Notes: generated by a model from the sequence alone, not told the origin. A stretch of 64,000 nucleotides of DNA from Marinobacter sp. F4206 (GCF_019392195.1 NZ_JAHXKI010000002.1:2232001-2296000); one strand, 5' to 3'; counted from the first letter of the stretch, positions 56,901-64,000 are shown. Numbers and translations are program-made.

Positions 56901-57185
56901 CAGCTTCAGGCTTTGGCCGCCGTCTACCTTGGTGACGGTGAAAGCAACGGGACTGGTCCCGTCGGTGACCAGGATTTTTTGCTGTAGGTCGGCTTCCTCA
57001 TCTGAAATGGCATGAGAAAAACGAACAATGATGCTGGCGGCGGGACTGATGCCCGCCTGGCCATCCGCCGGATAGGAGTAGAACACCAAGCCTGGAGTGG
57101 CTGGCTCGTTCATGGCTTGTTCTTCGCCGCCACAGGCGGCGAGCAGCATCGCTGGAATCAGTGCCAGAGTCTTGTTGTATTTCAT
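53910..57185 (-). CDS. aupB: Large Ig-like-domain lipoprotein, AupB-like
   Basis: The 1,091-residue protein has a lipoprotein signal with lipobox LLAAC (Cys18, then GGEEQ). Repeated Ig-like/SbsA-type segments follow, each opening with a P-x-D-x-x-A-x-x-V/I-F-S pattern (YPADGQAGISPAASIIVRFS; MPGPADAIPATRQSM...VILNFDEPLD; TIPADRPITVVFSQSMD). The C-terminus loses the Ig pattern. In Marinobacter hydrocarbonoclasticus SP17 an operon of a FadL-type porin (AupA) and a large lipoprotein (AupB) takes up alkanes; order, size and pairing match. The symbol rests on that resemblance. It starts 14 bp after aupA. Confidence 0.75.
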   Translation of the reverse strand: MKYNKTLALIPAMLLAACGGEEQAMNEPATPGLVFYSYPADGQAGISPAASIIVRFSHAISDEEADLQQKILVTDGTSPVAFTVTKVDGGQSLKLTPATELTTGTDYSVTFTDPLLAEGAREITTPNAHGAEGIQFSTRGGFTGIAGLDNMTPEFAVAELVPSPDNQFQPMNFSTFRLTLTQPVHPEWKAMGGQIRLEDAAGETVPATVLVDGRRITVDPCTVEEQAMCGTKADALTAGKTYTLRIQGLPSHTGSGALDFSQEFTPRETSPTVVLYQEVIGSGLLAGSGESGAQTSVLNGQIINGVTLNSVLQGVAGPSQQTGGLFAELAYAPSFAADEPLPLRIPKGSILTSSSLDVKINGTVPIMDARTGQLQTTGDINVTMLSDATGYLSPNPYTDDLSAPRHVKLFMDVAMNTEEAQPNASLSQDLLGVELSGIAIVKEGVLTIDAIGVVEPELLGQEYTDSTIAFRIEAATDADSALDAEQLRTPDTTSPQLVSWMPGPADAIPATRQSMQRPGDPVILNFDEPLDPESVPYGVTLFEDGVQLEDVDSKLDGTAIVLNPAGGLRHGSEYTIQVDGLIDLAGNPASTRSLQFELEPIENEAAPVTQSSPFALTTYPGYPCVTEGRQLADDKHGYCIDKLSEEGSELPKDNDGNPQTRDILPVTTIPADRPITVVFSQSMDLETIRKNDTFIVQKVDEDESVLAEISGRLEKNNQRIRFYPDTPWEAGSLYRYTMVSAKNGDCTTVICGENGMALQTDLLLDPTDNGGQPLAIYFRGTTATDTVFTPLRNLPIRDTNSNFIVDEAIEPFNAVAEETDPDGNVLSYASPANAAKLLMKSNAVVLGNDGGSEANARVGCSYEGEECPDEKFIYQTYGLNTEIIGPEIDPVTGEPTGNIRVLLYPTMLVTTSATVWYNLLGPSESVTGPQILRMRYGQPTEDNPMGLVEGLIVENDNGRPEFRTEAELMLDAPNLHLPLGDLLAHNLFSYPFTLNLRGEITFFDDGRMQIEQRNTNTPFITVDVAGSSDGATGLVGFISCLGGIFTGGGLDACEDLANENGKAVQLPLKIPPQGVYLNFISNPVKEIPAQQ

Positions 57186-57199
57186 GGCAGAACCTCTCC

Positions 57200-58537
57200 T
57201 CAGAACTTCAGGGTGATGGAGCCGCTGATTACATGAACGTCACCGTCGGCGGTTACGTCGGTTTCGTTACCGTCGTAATCGACCAGGGTGAAATCCCGCT
57301 CCTGGAGCTGCTGGTACTGATACCCAATGTCCAGGCGCACCGGGTAGGCGAGCAGGCGGGTGCGGTCGTAGGTGGCACTCAAGCCCAGACCCACGACGAT
57401 CTTGTCGGTATCCAGGTAGTTGATCTCGGGGTTGCGGGTGGACTTCAGGGGGGATTCCTCGTACGCGACGCCGGCACGAACGGCAAAGTTCTTGTTGAGG
57501 TCGTATTCCGCGCCGAGTCTGGGGATCAGGATGTCATCGAATCGGATGCGGTCACCGGGAGCGGCGGACTGCTGATCCTTGATAGTGTCACCGGCGAACT
57601 CGTCCTCCAGTTCCGACCAGTTCTGTTGCTCAATAGAGCCGCCCACACGCCAGTTATCGCCCTGGTATTGGGTGCCGATCGCCAGGGTCTCGGGCTGGAA
57701 CGAATCAATAGTCGATACTGCCAGGCTCAGGCCCGGGTCCGGAATGGTCTGGGTCACAATGATGTTGGAATCGATGGCGGTGGAGGCCGCAGACTTGGTC
57801 CGATAGGTCAGCCCAGTTTCCCAGCCATCAAGAAAACAGTCGGAGCCGGGGCAGAAGGTGCTGCCCAGATCAATGTTGGTGCCCAGAATGGTCTTGAGTG
57901 ACGGCTCGGCATTGACCGACAGCCGCTCGCGGCTGGTTTCACCACCGAGGGTCGAGACGGCATCCAGTTTGGCGGCCGCTTCGAGCGTGACCCGCACGGA
58001 AGCGCCGGCGGAAATGCCACGCCAGATAGGGGTGGCGCCCCCGATATTCAGGAACAGGGGTTCCTTGCCGTACTGCAGAAACTGCCCGCTTTCAGTGGTT
58101 TCCGAACTGAAGGCCAGCATCTCCTTGCCATATTTCTCGACACCTGCAATGAAACCGAGGTAGATCGGATGCTTGAACCGGGTCAGTGAACCGAGGTTGG
58201 TCTTCATGCCGATGAGTACGTGCTGACTGGGGGAATTAGAGAGCACGTCGCCGTCGGCATTCGGATTGGCTGACCGCAGCTCCTGTTCGGCATGAAGGAT
58301 GCCCGTGGTCAACTCGCCCCGGGTGTCCTTGGTGAGATAGGCCGGGTTGTAGTAGGTGGCGGATACCTGATCGTTAAACATCGACAGCGATTGCGCGGTC
58401 GCAACGTCGACCGGCATAACACCATAGGTAGTTCCGAGGTTGCCCATACTGGCATTGGCTGACATGGCAAGGCTGGCGGATATTGTTGCAGCGGCAAGGG
58501 ACATCGCCCGTACTGAAAACCGGGAGGTGGAAACCAT
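57200..58537 (-). CDS. aupA: FadL/TodX-family outer-membrane porin, AupA-like
   Basis: The 445-residue protein has a signal peptide (MVSTSRFSVRAMSLAAATIS, cleavage after MSANA) and the FadL-type N-terminus SMGNLGTTYGVMPVDVATAQ. It is rich in beta-strand repeats and ends in an aromatic strand (VHVISGSITLKF). It would carry hydrophobic substrates, perhaps alkanes, inward, with the lipoprotein encoded next to it as partner. A GGAG lies 11 bp before the ATG. It is clearly different from the FadL at 31.3 kb, so the window holds two such porins. Confidence 0.8.
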   Translation of the reverse strand: MVSTSRFSVRAMSLAAATISASLAMSANASMGNLGTTYGVMPVDVATAQSLSMFNDQVSATYYNPAYLTKDTRGELTTGILHAEQELRSANPNADGDVLSNSPSQHVLIGMKTNLGSLTRFKHPIYLGFIAGVEKYGKEMLAFSSETTESGQFLQYGKEPLFLNIGGATPIWRGISAGASVRVTLEAAAKLDAVSTLGGETSRERLSVNAEPSLKTILGTNIDLGSTFCPGSDCFLDGWETGLTYRTKSAASTAIDSNIIVTQTIPDPGLSLAVSTIDSFQPETLAIGTQYQGDNWRVGGSIEQQNWSELEDEFAGDTIKDQQSAAPGDRIRFDDILIPRLGAEYDLNKNFAVRAGVAYEESPLKSTRNPEINYLDTDKIVVGLGLSATYDRTRLLAYPVRLDIGYQYQQLQERDFTLVDYDGNETDVTADGDVHVISGSITLKF

Positions 58538-58914
58538 TGATACACTCCATCATCTCGTTGTTTTTATACGCATGTCGTTGGGCCGGAGCGGAATCACGAC
58601 TGGTACGTTTGTTCAGTTTTAGTGTATGGCGCTTGTCTTATCAGGACTTTGGCTTGTTTGACACAGCTTGGTGTCTGCAAAACCACGTGGGCATAAGAGG
58701 TATTTAAAAGTTACCTGAAAACAGGGGGTTAATTGGCGAATGCATGTTTCGTTTTGTATGGGATTGGTGTGGTTCCTTGCCGGGAATGTGAGATGGCGCA
58801 AAACGGAAAAGGCTGTAATGCGCCTGTGTCAGCCTGTCGAGAATCTTTACATCTCTCAGGCTGATGGTTTTTCAGATTCGATTATCACCCTGAATTCTAT
58901 CCGTTAATGATTTC
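58538..58914. other. Divergent intergenic region upstream of aupA and the PEP-CTERM gene
   Basis: No gene is visible in these 377 bp. The side next to aupA must hold its promoter, but I could not assign clear -35 and -10 boxes. The other side ends at the sigma-54-like promoter. The base composition is lower in GC than flanking genes. Confidence 0.5.
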
Positions 58915-58931
58915 TTGGCGTGAACCGTGCA
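58915..58931 (+). promoter_or_regulatory. Sigma-54-like promoter of the PEP-CTERM gene
   Basis: TTGGCGTGAACCGTGCA keeps the invariant GG and GC at the exact 10-bp spacing, with TTGGC and TGCA boxes. A start near 58942 leaves a leader of about 120 nt. Sigma-54 with the PrsK/PrsR pair is known to drive PEP-CTERM genes in other Proteobacteria. Confidence 0.7.
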
Positions 58932-59063
58932 GTAGTAAGGCAAATGCGCGAAATCACTCGCCTGAACTTCTTGGGTGGTATCAGTGAGGACTCGCTTGCA
59001 GGGCCTGTATTTCACAGGATCAAGCGTTTGGATTTATTAGTCCCTACTGGGAGAGATAAGGAT

Positions 59064-59627
59064 ATGAAGTTAATCGCAAAGTCTGTGGTTCTGGCTGTGA
59101 GCCTCGCCTGGGTTGGTTCGGCTTCGGCCTATATGATCGGTGCGGAGGATGTTGGCGGTGCGGACACCTTGCTGGGGCAAACAGACGATCTGAATGCAAA
59201 CCCCGCCGGCACCTGTGGTTCCGGAAACAGTCCGAGCACCGAGTTGTGCTGGATCAATAACCTCCTCTCGAGTCTGGGCGAGAGCTCAACGACTTATGAG
59301 GAAGGAGATAAGGTCGAAACTCAGTCATACACTACGGTTGACGGTAGCTCAAGCGTCATAGCCTTTGCACTGTCGAGCCCTACGGGGCTGTTCTTTATCA
59401 AGAATGCCGGGTGGTACGGGCTTTTCGAGAACAACCCGGACCGGAACTGGGCGGTGATCGACACGTCACTCCTCTCAGCCGGATTCAATCTGCCCAGTGA
59501 CGGATTCACAATCAGTCATGTTGCGCCGATCGGCGGGACCGTCGATGTAACGGAGCCCGGCACCCTGGCCCTGCTGGGGGTTGGCCTGTTCGCTTTAGGT
59601 TGCAGGCGTCGATTCAGGAAACACTGA
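59064..59627 (+). CDS. PEP-CTERM sorted exported protein
   Basis: The 187-residue protein has a signal peptide (MKLIAKSVVLAVSLAWVGSA, cleavage after SAYM/ASA near 23) and a C-terminal sorting signal at 164-187: VTEPGTLALLGVGLFALG followed by CRRRFRKH. Such tails are processed by exosortase and are linked to extracellular polysaccharide and flocs. The mature part has Asp/Gly/Ser-rich sequence with two Cys near CGSGNSPSTELCW. ATG at 59064 with AAGGA upstream is preferred to earlier in-frame starts in the leader. No exosortase gene is in the window. Confidence 0.85.
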   Translation: MKLIAKSVVLAVSLAWVGSASAYMIGAEDVGGADTLLGQTDDLNANPAGTCGSGNSPSTELCWINNLLSSLGESSTTYEEGDKVETQSYTTVDGSSSVIAFALSSPTGLFFIKNAGWYGLFENNPDRNWAVIDTSLLSAGFNLPSDGFTISHVAPIGGTVDVTEPGTLALLGVGLFALGCRRRFRKH

Positions 59628-59647
59628 CCCTGACAGGCAGAGAACCG

Positions 59648-59673
59648 AAAGCCCCGGGTTCCGGGGCTTTTTT
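59648..59673 (+). terminator. Intrinsic terminator of the PEP-CTERM gene
   Basis: AAAGCCCCGG-gtt-CCGGGGCTTT is followed by further T, 20 bp after the stop. Confidence 0.92.
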
Positions 59674-59755
59674 ATGCCTGCTGGATTGCCTGCCGATAAA
59701 GCCTGTTCCGGCGCACATGAGTCGAGCTATATTAGGATCGACTGAGCGTTGCTGA

Positions 59756-60661
59756 ATGGCTTTCAAGATGTATTCAAGGAAAAAAAGAGTTGGATCTCCG
59801 CCCGCAGGCGTAGTGAGGCGTTTTTTGTGCGGGGCAGCTATCGCTGTAATTGCAACGTTGGGTTTCGTCACTCCAAGCTTTGCTGACTGCACCATGACCT
59901 TGCGCTGGGACGATGATCCACCCTATTTCATGGATCATGGCGGGGAGGTTATCGGTATTGATGCCGATATCAGCCGGGAGGTGATGAGGCGATTGGGATG
60001 CCGTCTTTCACTGGTTAAGTTGCCTTGGGCGAGAGCGCTGTTGGAGTTGCTGCAGGGGCGGCTGGGCATGCTTTCTGGAGCGTATCGTACTCCGGATCGG
60101 GAACAGTACGCGTACTACTCCAGCGTGGTTGGGCTGGTTTCTCCCAATATCCTGTTCACTCGCCAGTCGGATAAGACCGAGTTTGAGTTTGCCGAGCTTC
60201 GGGAGGTCTTGGGTTCGGGGTTCAAGCTTGGGGTACAAATCGACGTTTCTTACAGCAAGGAATACGACGCCCTGGTCGGAGACCCGGCTTACGAAAAAAA
60301 TCTCGAGTATGTATCCCAGCGTGAATTGCTTTGGAGGATGCTCGCTCGTAACCGGGTTGACGGGGTGATTGCCAACGAATTGACGGGGTTGTACGAAGTT
60401 CAGAAGCTAGGGTTTTCCAGTCTGATCGGTGCAAGCTCGATCGTGGTCTCCAACGAACCCGCGTACTTTATATTTTCTAAGAAGTTAGTGACGCCCGAGT
60501 TTGTAGAGCGTTTCGATCGGGCGCTCCAATCCATGCTGGATGACGGTAGCTTCCAGGCGATCGTTCAACGCTATGTTTGTACTTCGGCCGCAAAGAATCG
60601 GGCAACGCAAAACGACCTTCAGCTTCGGCCCCTTTCTTGTGAGCCGCAAAAGGAAAGCTGA
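59756..60661 (+). CDS. Orphan periplasmic solute-binding protein (PAAT/SBP_bac_3 type)
   Basis: The 301-residue protein has a signal peptide (RRFLCGAAIAVIATLGFVTP, cleavage near SFA-DC) and the family-3 binding-protein fold: LRWDDDPPYFMDHGGEVIGIDADISREVMRRLGC, then LLELLQGRLGMLSGAYRTPDR and GVIANELTGLYEVQ. No permease or ATPase gene is adjacent. It could feed a distant transporter or act as a sensor input. The ATG at 59756 lacks a clear ribosome-binding site; an ATG at 59768 is an alternative. Confidence 0.78.
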   Translation: MAFKMYSRKKRVGSPPAGVVRRFLCGAAIAVIATLGFVTPSFADCTMTLRWDDDPPYFMDHGGEVIGIDADISREVMRRLGCRLSLVKLPWARALLELLQGRLGMLSGAYRTPDREQYAYYSSVVGLVSPNILFTRQSDKTEFEFAELREVLGSGFKLGVQIDVSYSKEYDALVGDPAYEKNLEYVSQRELLWRMLARNRVDGVIANELTGLYEVQKLGFSSLIGASSIVVSNEPAYFIFSKKLVTPEFVERFDRALQSMLDDGSFQAIVQRYVCTSAAKNRATQNDLQLRPLSCEPQKES

Positions 60662-60720
60662 AACAAACGTGCGGATTGGCGCAACGCCCTGAAAGGCCGG
60701 GGAAGCCGGCATGGTAGTGA

Positions 60721-60759
60721 AACCATAAAGTGGCCGCGCTTTGTAACCATAAAGTGTCC
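60721..60759 (+). repeat. Two direct copies of AACCATAAAGTG, 24 bp apart
   Basis: AACCATAAAGTGGCC starts at 60721 and AACCATAAAGTGTCC at 60745. Multiple short repeats of this sort occur at ends of IS21-family elements, which suggests a relic; no transposase frame is seen. Confidence 0.5.
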
Positions 60760-60762
60760 GAA

Positions 60763-60782
60763 CCTAAACAAAAGCGAACATT
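60763..60782 (+). repeat. 20-bp repeat, copy 1
   Basis: CCTAAACAAAAGCGAACATT differs from copy 2 at 62647-62666 (CCTAAACAAAAGCGGACATT) at one position. The two copies have the same orientation and flank the PLD gene. Confidence 0.75.
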
Positions 60783-60996
60783 CGAGTCATCCCATGATCG
60801 TTCCCTCCAGGCCAAGCACTGTTGCTTCATGGAGTATGATTGGGGGAAAAAGTCGCAGACGTCAGACGATGACACGGAAAGGAAATTAGGCCCCGGATAA
60901 GCTACTGTTTTATGAGCTGTGCACCATTCGCAGTCTGAAATTAGTTGCCTGCCTATTTTCCGTTGAGACGCCAGGAAAGCGAAATCGAAGTTAAGT

Positions 60997-62526
60997 ATGG
61001 ATACTCATCTGACTTGTCTCTCACGACGATTGTGTTGCCTGGTTCTTTTGATTCTGGTTGGCGCGGGGTGCTCCTCGTTAAAGCCGATTGAGCGGCCACC
61101 AGAGTACACCGCTCCTCCAGCACACACCACATTTTGGGACGCTGTCGACGCCTCGGCCTCTATGAGCTGGCATTCCTTGCTTGATCATGGGCCCACGGCA
61201 TTGGACGTGCGACTTAAAGCCATCGACAGTGCGTCTGAAAGCATTGATTTACAAACCTTTCTTTGGTTCTTCGACACCTCAGGTGCGATGATTCTGGATC
61301 ATATTGTCCGAGCGGCGGATCGGAATGTCACTGTGCGGATTCTCGTCGACGATACCTTTCTGGTTCATGAAGGCGAACTGCTTCTGGCGCTCGCTGAGCA
61401 CCCGAATATAGAGTATCGCGTTTTTAATCCGTTCAAGCGTCGCTCGGGAGGGCAAGTGACGCGCCAGCTACTCAACCTATCGGAATTCCGACGGCTCGAT
61501 CACCGAATGCACAACAAAGCCATGGTGGTTGATAATCGGGTTGCAATCGTAGGTGGTCGGAATATCGCGGATGAGTACTTTGGCCTGAGCGATACCTTTA
61601 ACTTTCGCGATTTGGAGTTGCTGCTTGGCGGCCCAATCGTTCAGGAGATCAGCTCGACGTTTGATGACTATTGGAACGACCAATGGTCGTTCCCGATAGA
61701 GACGCTGTCCCATAAAAAAGCATCACAGGAACAACTCGCCGAAGCCCGGCGCGTCACCGACTTGTCGCAGCATCTGCATGTCGAAATGCCGGTCGAAGAC
61801 CTGATGGTTATGTGGCGAAAAATTATCAAGCAGGCAGATACGGGCAAGACCATTCTCTATTCGGACTCGCCGCCCAAGGACAACCCCAAGAACCGGGAAG
61901 AGGAACCGATTCAGGTAGCGAATGAACTTATCACTCTTTTCGACGCTGCCGAGTCGGAGATTCTGATTGTGTCGGCTTATCTGATACCCACTCCGGATCT
62001 TGAGGGCGCGGTGAAACGCGCTCTCGATCGCGGTGTTCGGGTGCGCATACTGACCAATTCCATCGGATCTAATAATCATCTGGTCGCCCACAGCGCGTAT
62101 CGCAATCACATCTACACTCTGCTCGAGATGGGGGCGGAACTGAGTGAGGTGCGCACAAATGCTCGCGACCGAGAACGCTACATGCTGACACCGATAGGCC
62201 GCAAACAGCTGGCTTTGCATGCGAAGGCCTTGGTGATCGACGACGACAAGGTGTTCATCGGCAGTGCAAACCTGGATCCACGTTCATTGCGCATCAATAC
62301 GGAAATGGGGTTGCTCGTCATAAGCAATCAGTTCAACAAAAACGTTCGTGAGGCGTTGGAAGGTGACTTCTCGACCGCAAACGCGTGGCACCTGGAGCTG
62401 CGGGAAAACGGCAAAGTCTACTGGGTGGCCGATGATCGCACCCTTGAAATCCAGCCAGCCACATCGTTGATGCAGCGCATCGAAGATTGGTTCTTCTCAC
62501 ATTTGCCGATTGAGGGCGCGCTCTGA
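60997..62526 (+). CDS. Phospholipase D-family lipoprotein, ClsC/YmdC-like
   Basis: The 509-residue protein has a lipoprotein signal (LVLLILVGAGCSS, Cys near 25) and two HKD motifs: HRMHNKAMVVDNRVAIVGGRN (His about 170) and HAKALVIDDDKVFIGSANLD (about 408). The first is spaced as HxHNKxxxxD; the second as HxKxxxxDDxxxxxGSxN. This matches the cardiolipin synthase C group, which makes cardiolipin from phosphatidylglycerol and phosphatidylethanolamine; periplasmic attachment differs from cytoplasmic ClsC partners. It could also be a lipoprotein phosphatase or nuclease. Flanked by a 20-bp direct repeat. Confidence 0.85.
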   Translation: MDTHLTCLSRRLCCLVLLILVGAGCSSLKPIERPPEYTAPPAHTTFWDAVDASASMSWHSLLDHGPTALDVRLKAIDSASESIDLQTFLWFFDTSGAMILDHIVRAADRNVTVRILVDDTFLVHEGELLLALAEHPNIEYRVFNPFKRRSGGQVTRQLLNLSEFRRLDHRMHNKAMVVDNRVAIVGGRNIADEYFGLSDTFNFRDLELLLGGPIVQEISSTFDDYWNDQWSFPIETLSHKKASQEQLAEARRVTDLSQHLHVEMPVEDLMVMWRKIIKQADTGKTILYSDSPPKDNPKNREEEPIQVANELITLFDAAESEILIVSAYLIPTPDLEGAVKRALDRGVRVRILTNSIGSNNHLVAHSAYRNHIYTLLEMGAELSEVRTNARDRERYMLTPIGRKQLALHAKALVIDDDKVFIGSANLDPRSLRINTEMGLLVISNQFNKNVREALEGDFSTANAWHLELRENGKVYWVADDRTLEIQPATSLMQRIEDWFFSHLPIEGAL

Positions 62527-62611
62527 TGCTGGGGACAAATTTCCCCATCACCAGCACAAACAACTCCAACCTTCGGTTGGCCCCTGTTGTGGGCGCTTAT
62601 CGTTCTTTCCG

Positions 62612-62666
62612 AATGTCTGCTTTTTGACCCGCTACCTTCCCTGGTTCCTAAACAAAAGCGGACATT
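62612..62666. repeat. Inverted repeat containing 20-bp repeat copy 2
   Basis: AATGTCTGCTTTT (62612-62624) pairs with AAAAGCGGACATT (62654-62666) at 12 of 13 positions. The right arm is part of CCTAAACAAAAGCGGACATT (62647-62666), the second copy of the repeat seen before the PLD gene. The remainder of the 287-bp gap (62527-62813) shows no gene. Confidence 0.7.
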
Positions 62667-62813
62667 AGCGCCTCTCACCTTTGGGGTAATTCGACCCCCG
62701 AATCTGCTACTGATTGCCTCTCTTGATAACGCCTTCGAGAACGCTGGCTATACTTTCCAAATGATTAACTCCAGCAAACACTAATCCGAGTAACAAAGGC
62801 GGAGGCCCCCACA

Positions 62814-64000
62814 ATGACGCCAGTAAAAAATTTTTCGGTGATCGTGCTGATTAGCTCTCTCGCAACTACCTTCGCCTGGGCAAACGAGAGTGTTAAACCG
62901 AACGTCGTGTTCATGATGATGGACAACCTTGGCTGGGGAGAAATTGGCGTCTACGGTGGTGGAGCGCTTCGCGGTGCGCAAACCCCTCGCCTCGACACGC
63001 TGGCAGAGGAAGGCGTCCGACTTCTGAATTTCAATGTAGAACCCCAGTGCACACCATCCAGGTCCGCATTGATGACTGGGCGACACCCAATTCGATCGGG
63101 AACAACCAAGGTGGTTTGGGGGTTGCCTTATGGTCTCGTTGGGTGGGAGGTCACAATAGCGGAACTGATGTCGGAGGCGGGTTATCGCACTGGCATGTTT
63201 GGAAAATGGCACCTCGGTGATCAAGAAGGCCGCTACCCGACAGATCAGGGATTCGATCAGTGGTACGGCATCGCAAACACCACGGACGAATCGCAGTACA
63301 CCTCGCAGTTTGGCTACGACCCGGAAGTGGTTGAGGCACCCAAAATTGTTGAAGCAGATCGGGGCGAAGCACCTACGGCCGTCAAAGACTACAACTTGAC
63401 GACTCGGCCGATGATTGACCGGGAACTGACTGAACGGGCAATCGCGTTTATGGAAGAGGCCAGCGCCGATGACGCCCCGTTCTTCGTTTATCTGCCCTAC
63501 ACCCAGTCTCACCTACCCGCCATACCGCACCCTGATTTTGAGGGGAAAACAGGAAATGGCCGATGGGCGGATATGTTGGCGGAGGTGGACTACAACGCTG
63601 GCCAGATTCTGGACGCGATTGACAGGCTCGGACTGAGGGACAACACCATCGTCATCTGGACAAGTGACAACGGCCCGGAGGAGGCCCCGAACCACTTTGG
63701 GACCGCAGGCTATTGGCGTGGTTTCTATTTCACCACCCTGGAAGGCTCGCTGCGAGCGCCGTTTCTGATCCGATGGCCAGGCCATATTACTGAGGGCATG
63801 GTTAGCAATGAGATTGTCCACATGGTTGACATACTTCCCTCCTTGGCGAGCGCAGCAGGATATAAGGTTCCCGAAGACAGGATGATTGACGGGGTGGATC
63901 AACTCCCGTTCTTCACGGGGCAGACAGAGCACTCCGCCCGGGAGGGATTTCCAGCCTACAACGGCAACCGTCTTCAATCGTATAAGTGGCGGAACTTCAA
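62814..64000 (+). CDS. Sulfatase (arylsulfatase family), 3' end outside window
   Basis: At least 395 residues are visible. A signal peptide (VIVLISSLATTFAWA) precedes MMMDNLGWGEIGVYGGG, QCTPSRSALMTGRHP (Cys79; the C-x-P-x-R formylglycine site), MFGKWHLGDQ (Lys131, His133), the QSHLP His233 and IVIWTSDNGPEE (Asp285, Asn286). It would hydrolyse sulfate esters after anaerobic or FGE-type maturation. The first metal motif is DN rather than the usual DD. GGAGG lies 8 bp before the ATG. The frame stays open to the last base of the window. Confidence 0.87.
   Translation, partial: MTPVKNFSVIVLISSLATTFAWANESVKPNVVFMMMDNLGWGEIGVYGGGALRGAQTPRLDTLAEEGVRLLNFNVEPQCTPSRSALMTGRHPIRSGTTKVVWGLPYGLVGWEVTIAELMSEAGYRTGMFGKWHLGDQEGRYPTDQGFDQWYGIANTTDESQYTSQFGYDPEVVEAPKIVEADRGEAPTAVKDYNLTTRPMIDRELTERAIAFMEEASADDAPFFVYLPYTQSHLPAIPHPDFEGKTGNGRWADMLAEVDYNAGQILDAIDRLGLRDNTIVIWTSDNGPEEAPNHFGTAGYWRGFYFTTLEGSLRAPFLIRWPGHITEGMVSNEIVHMVDILPSLASAAGYKVPEDRMIDGVDQLPFFTGQTEHSAREGFPAYNGNRLQSYKWRNF

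Larger units (their letters stand above)
60662..60996. other. Gene-free interval with short direct repeats
   Basis: No convincing gene is present in 335 bp. It contains a tandem AACCATAAAGTG pair (60721-60759) and one copy of a 20-bp repeat found again after the PLD gene. It may be the remnant of a mobile element. The last part leads into the PLD gene. Confidence 0.5.

Noticed and set aside
60477..60875. Minus-strand frame sharing the peptide NVRFCLG with another at 62418-62678
   Set aside because: The shared peptide is the translation of the 20-bp DNA repeat, not evidence of a gene family; codon use is not gene-like.
62781..63977. Two adjacent minus-strand open frames opposite the sulfatase
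   Set aside because: The plus strand is open through to the window end and carries signal peptide, CTPSR and DNG motifs; the minus frames have no domain.

Overview
The window looks like the chromosome of a marine gammaproteobacterium close to Marinobacter. This is inferred from gene content and order, not from a search. Much of the gene order follows that known from Pseudomonas: glnK-amtB beside ubiK-yifB; metX-metW-DUF4426-rdgB-hemW with yggT-proC-yggS opposite pilT-pilU; polA beside a DUF2782 gene; pyrE-crc-rph-yicC-gmk-rpoZ-spoT-ridA followed by oxyR-recG. A FadL-type porin plus a roughly 1,090-residue lipoprotein (aupA-aupB-like, 53.9-58.5 kb) points to a hydrocarbon- or lipid-using Marinobacter. 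I saw no rRNA, tRNA, CRISPR array or intact insertion sequence.

Layout. 0-9 kb: lipid and small-molecule metabolism (truncated alpha/beta hydrolase, SMP-30-like protein, hot-dog thioesterase, MDR oxidoreductase, Na+/H+ antiporter, tcdA, a large acyl-CoA dehydrogenase, an SDR). 9.1-10.5 kb: an ECF sigma / ChrR anti-sigma pair with a matching promoter. 10.6-14.9 kb: AraC-type regulator and polyamine synthesis (speA, speE). 15-17 kb: glnK-amtB with a sigma-54 promoter and NtrC-like sites. 17-28.8 kb: ubiK, yifB, trmB, and a minus-strand block of methionine synthesis, nucleotide clean-up, haem chaperone, a dynamin-like GTPase, proC and PLP homeostasis. 29-32.6 kb: pilT, pilU and a FadL porin. 32.7-40.2 kb: polA, a phasin-like protein with a histone-H1-like tail, pyrE, crc, rph. 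40.4-50.6 kb: yicC, gmk, rpoZ, spoT, ridA, oxyR, recG and an HDOD protein. 51-53.8 kb: a molybdopterin oxidoreductase. 53.9-64 kb: accessory envelope genes (aupBA-like pair, a PEP-CTERM protein behind a sigma-54-like promoter, an orphan solute-binding protein, a PLD-family lipoprotein, and a sulfatase cut by the window end), with repeat-rich gaps between them.

The most useful non-routine signals are the glnK control region, the ECF autoregulatory promoter, the sigma-54-like promoter in front of the PEP-CTERM gene, a 112-bp nested palindrome between crc and rph, perfect palindromes that contain the stop codons at gene 3' ends, a dynamin-like GTPase gene between two housekeeping blocks, and short repeats on both sides of the PLD gene. 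I found no clear new multi-gene system; the last 5.5 kb is the best place to look for one. Starts were moved inward where a ribosome-binding site or family alignment supported it.
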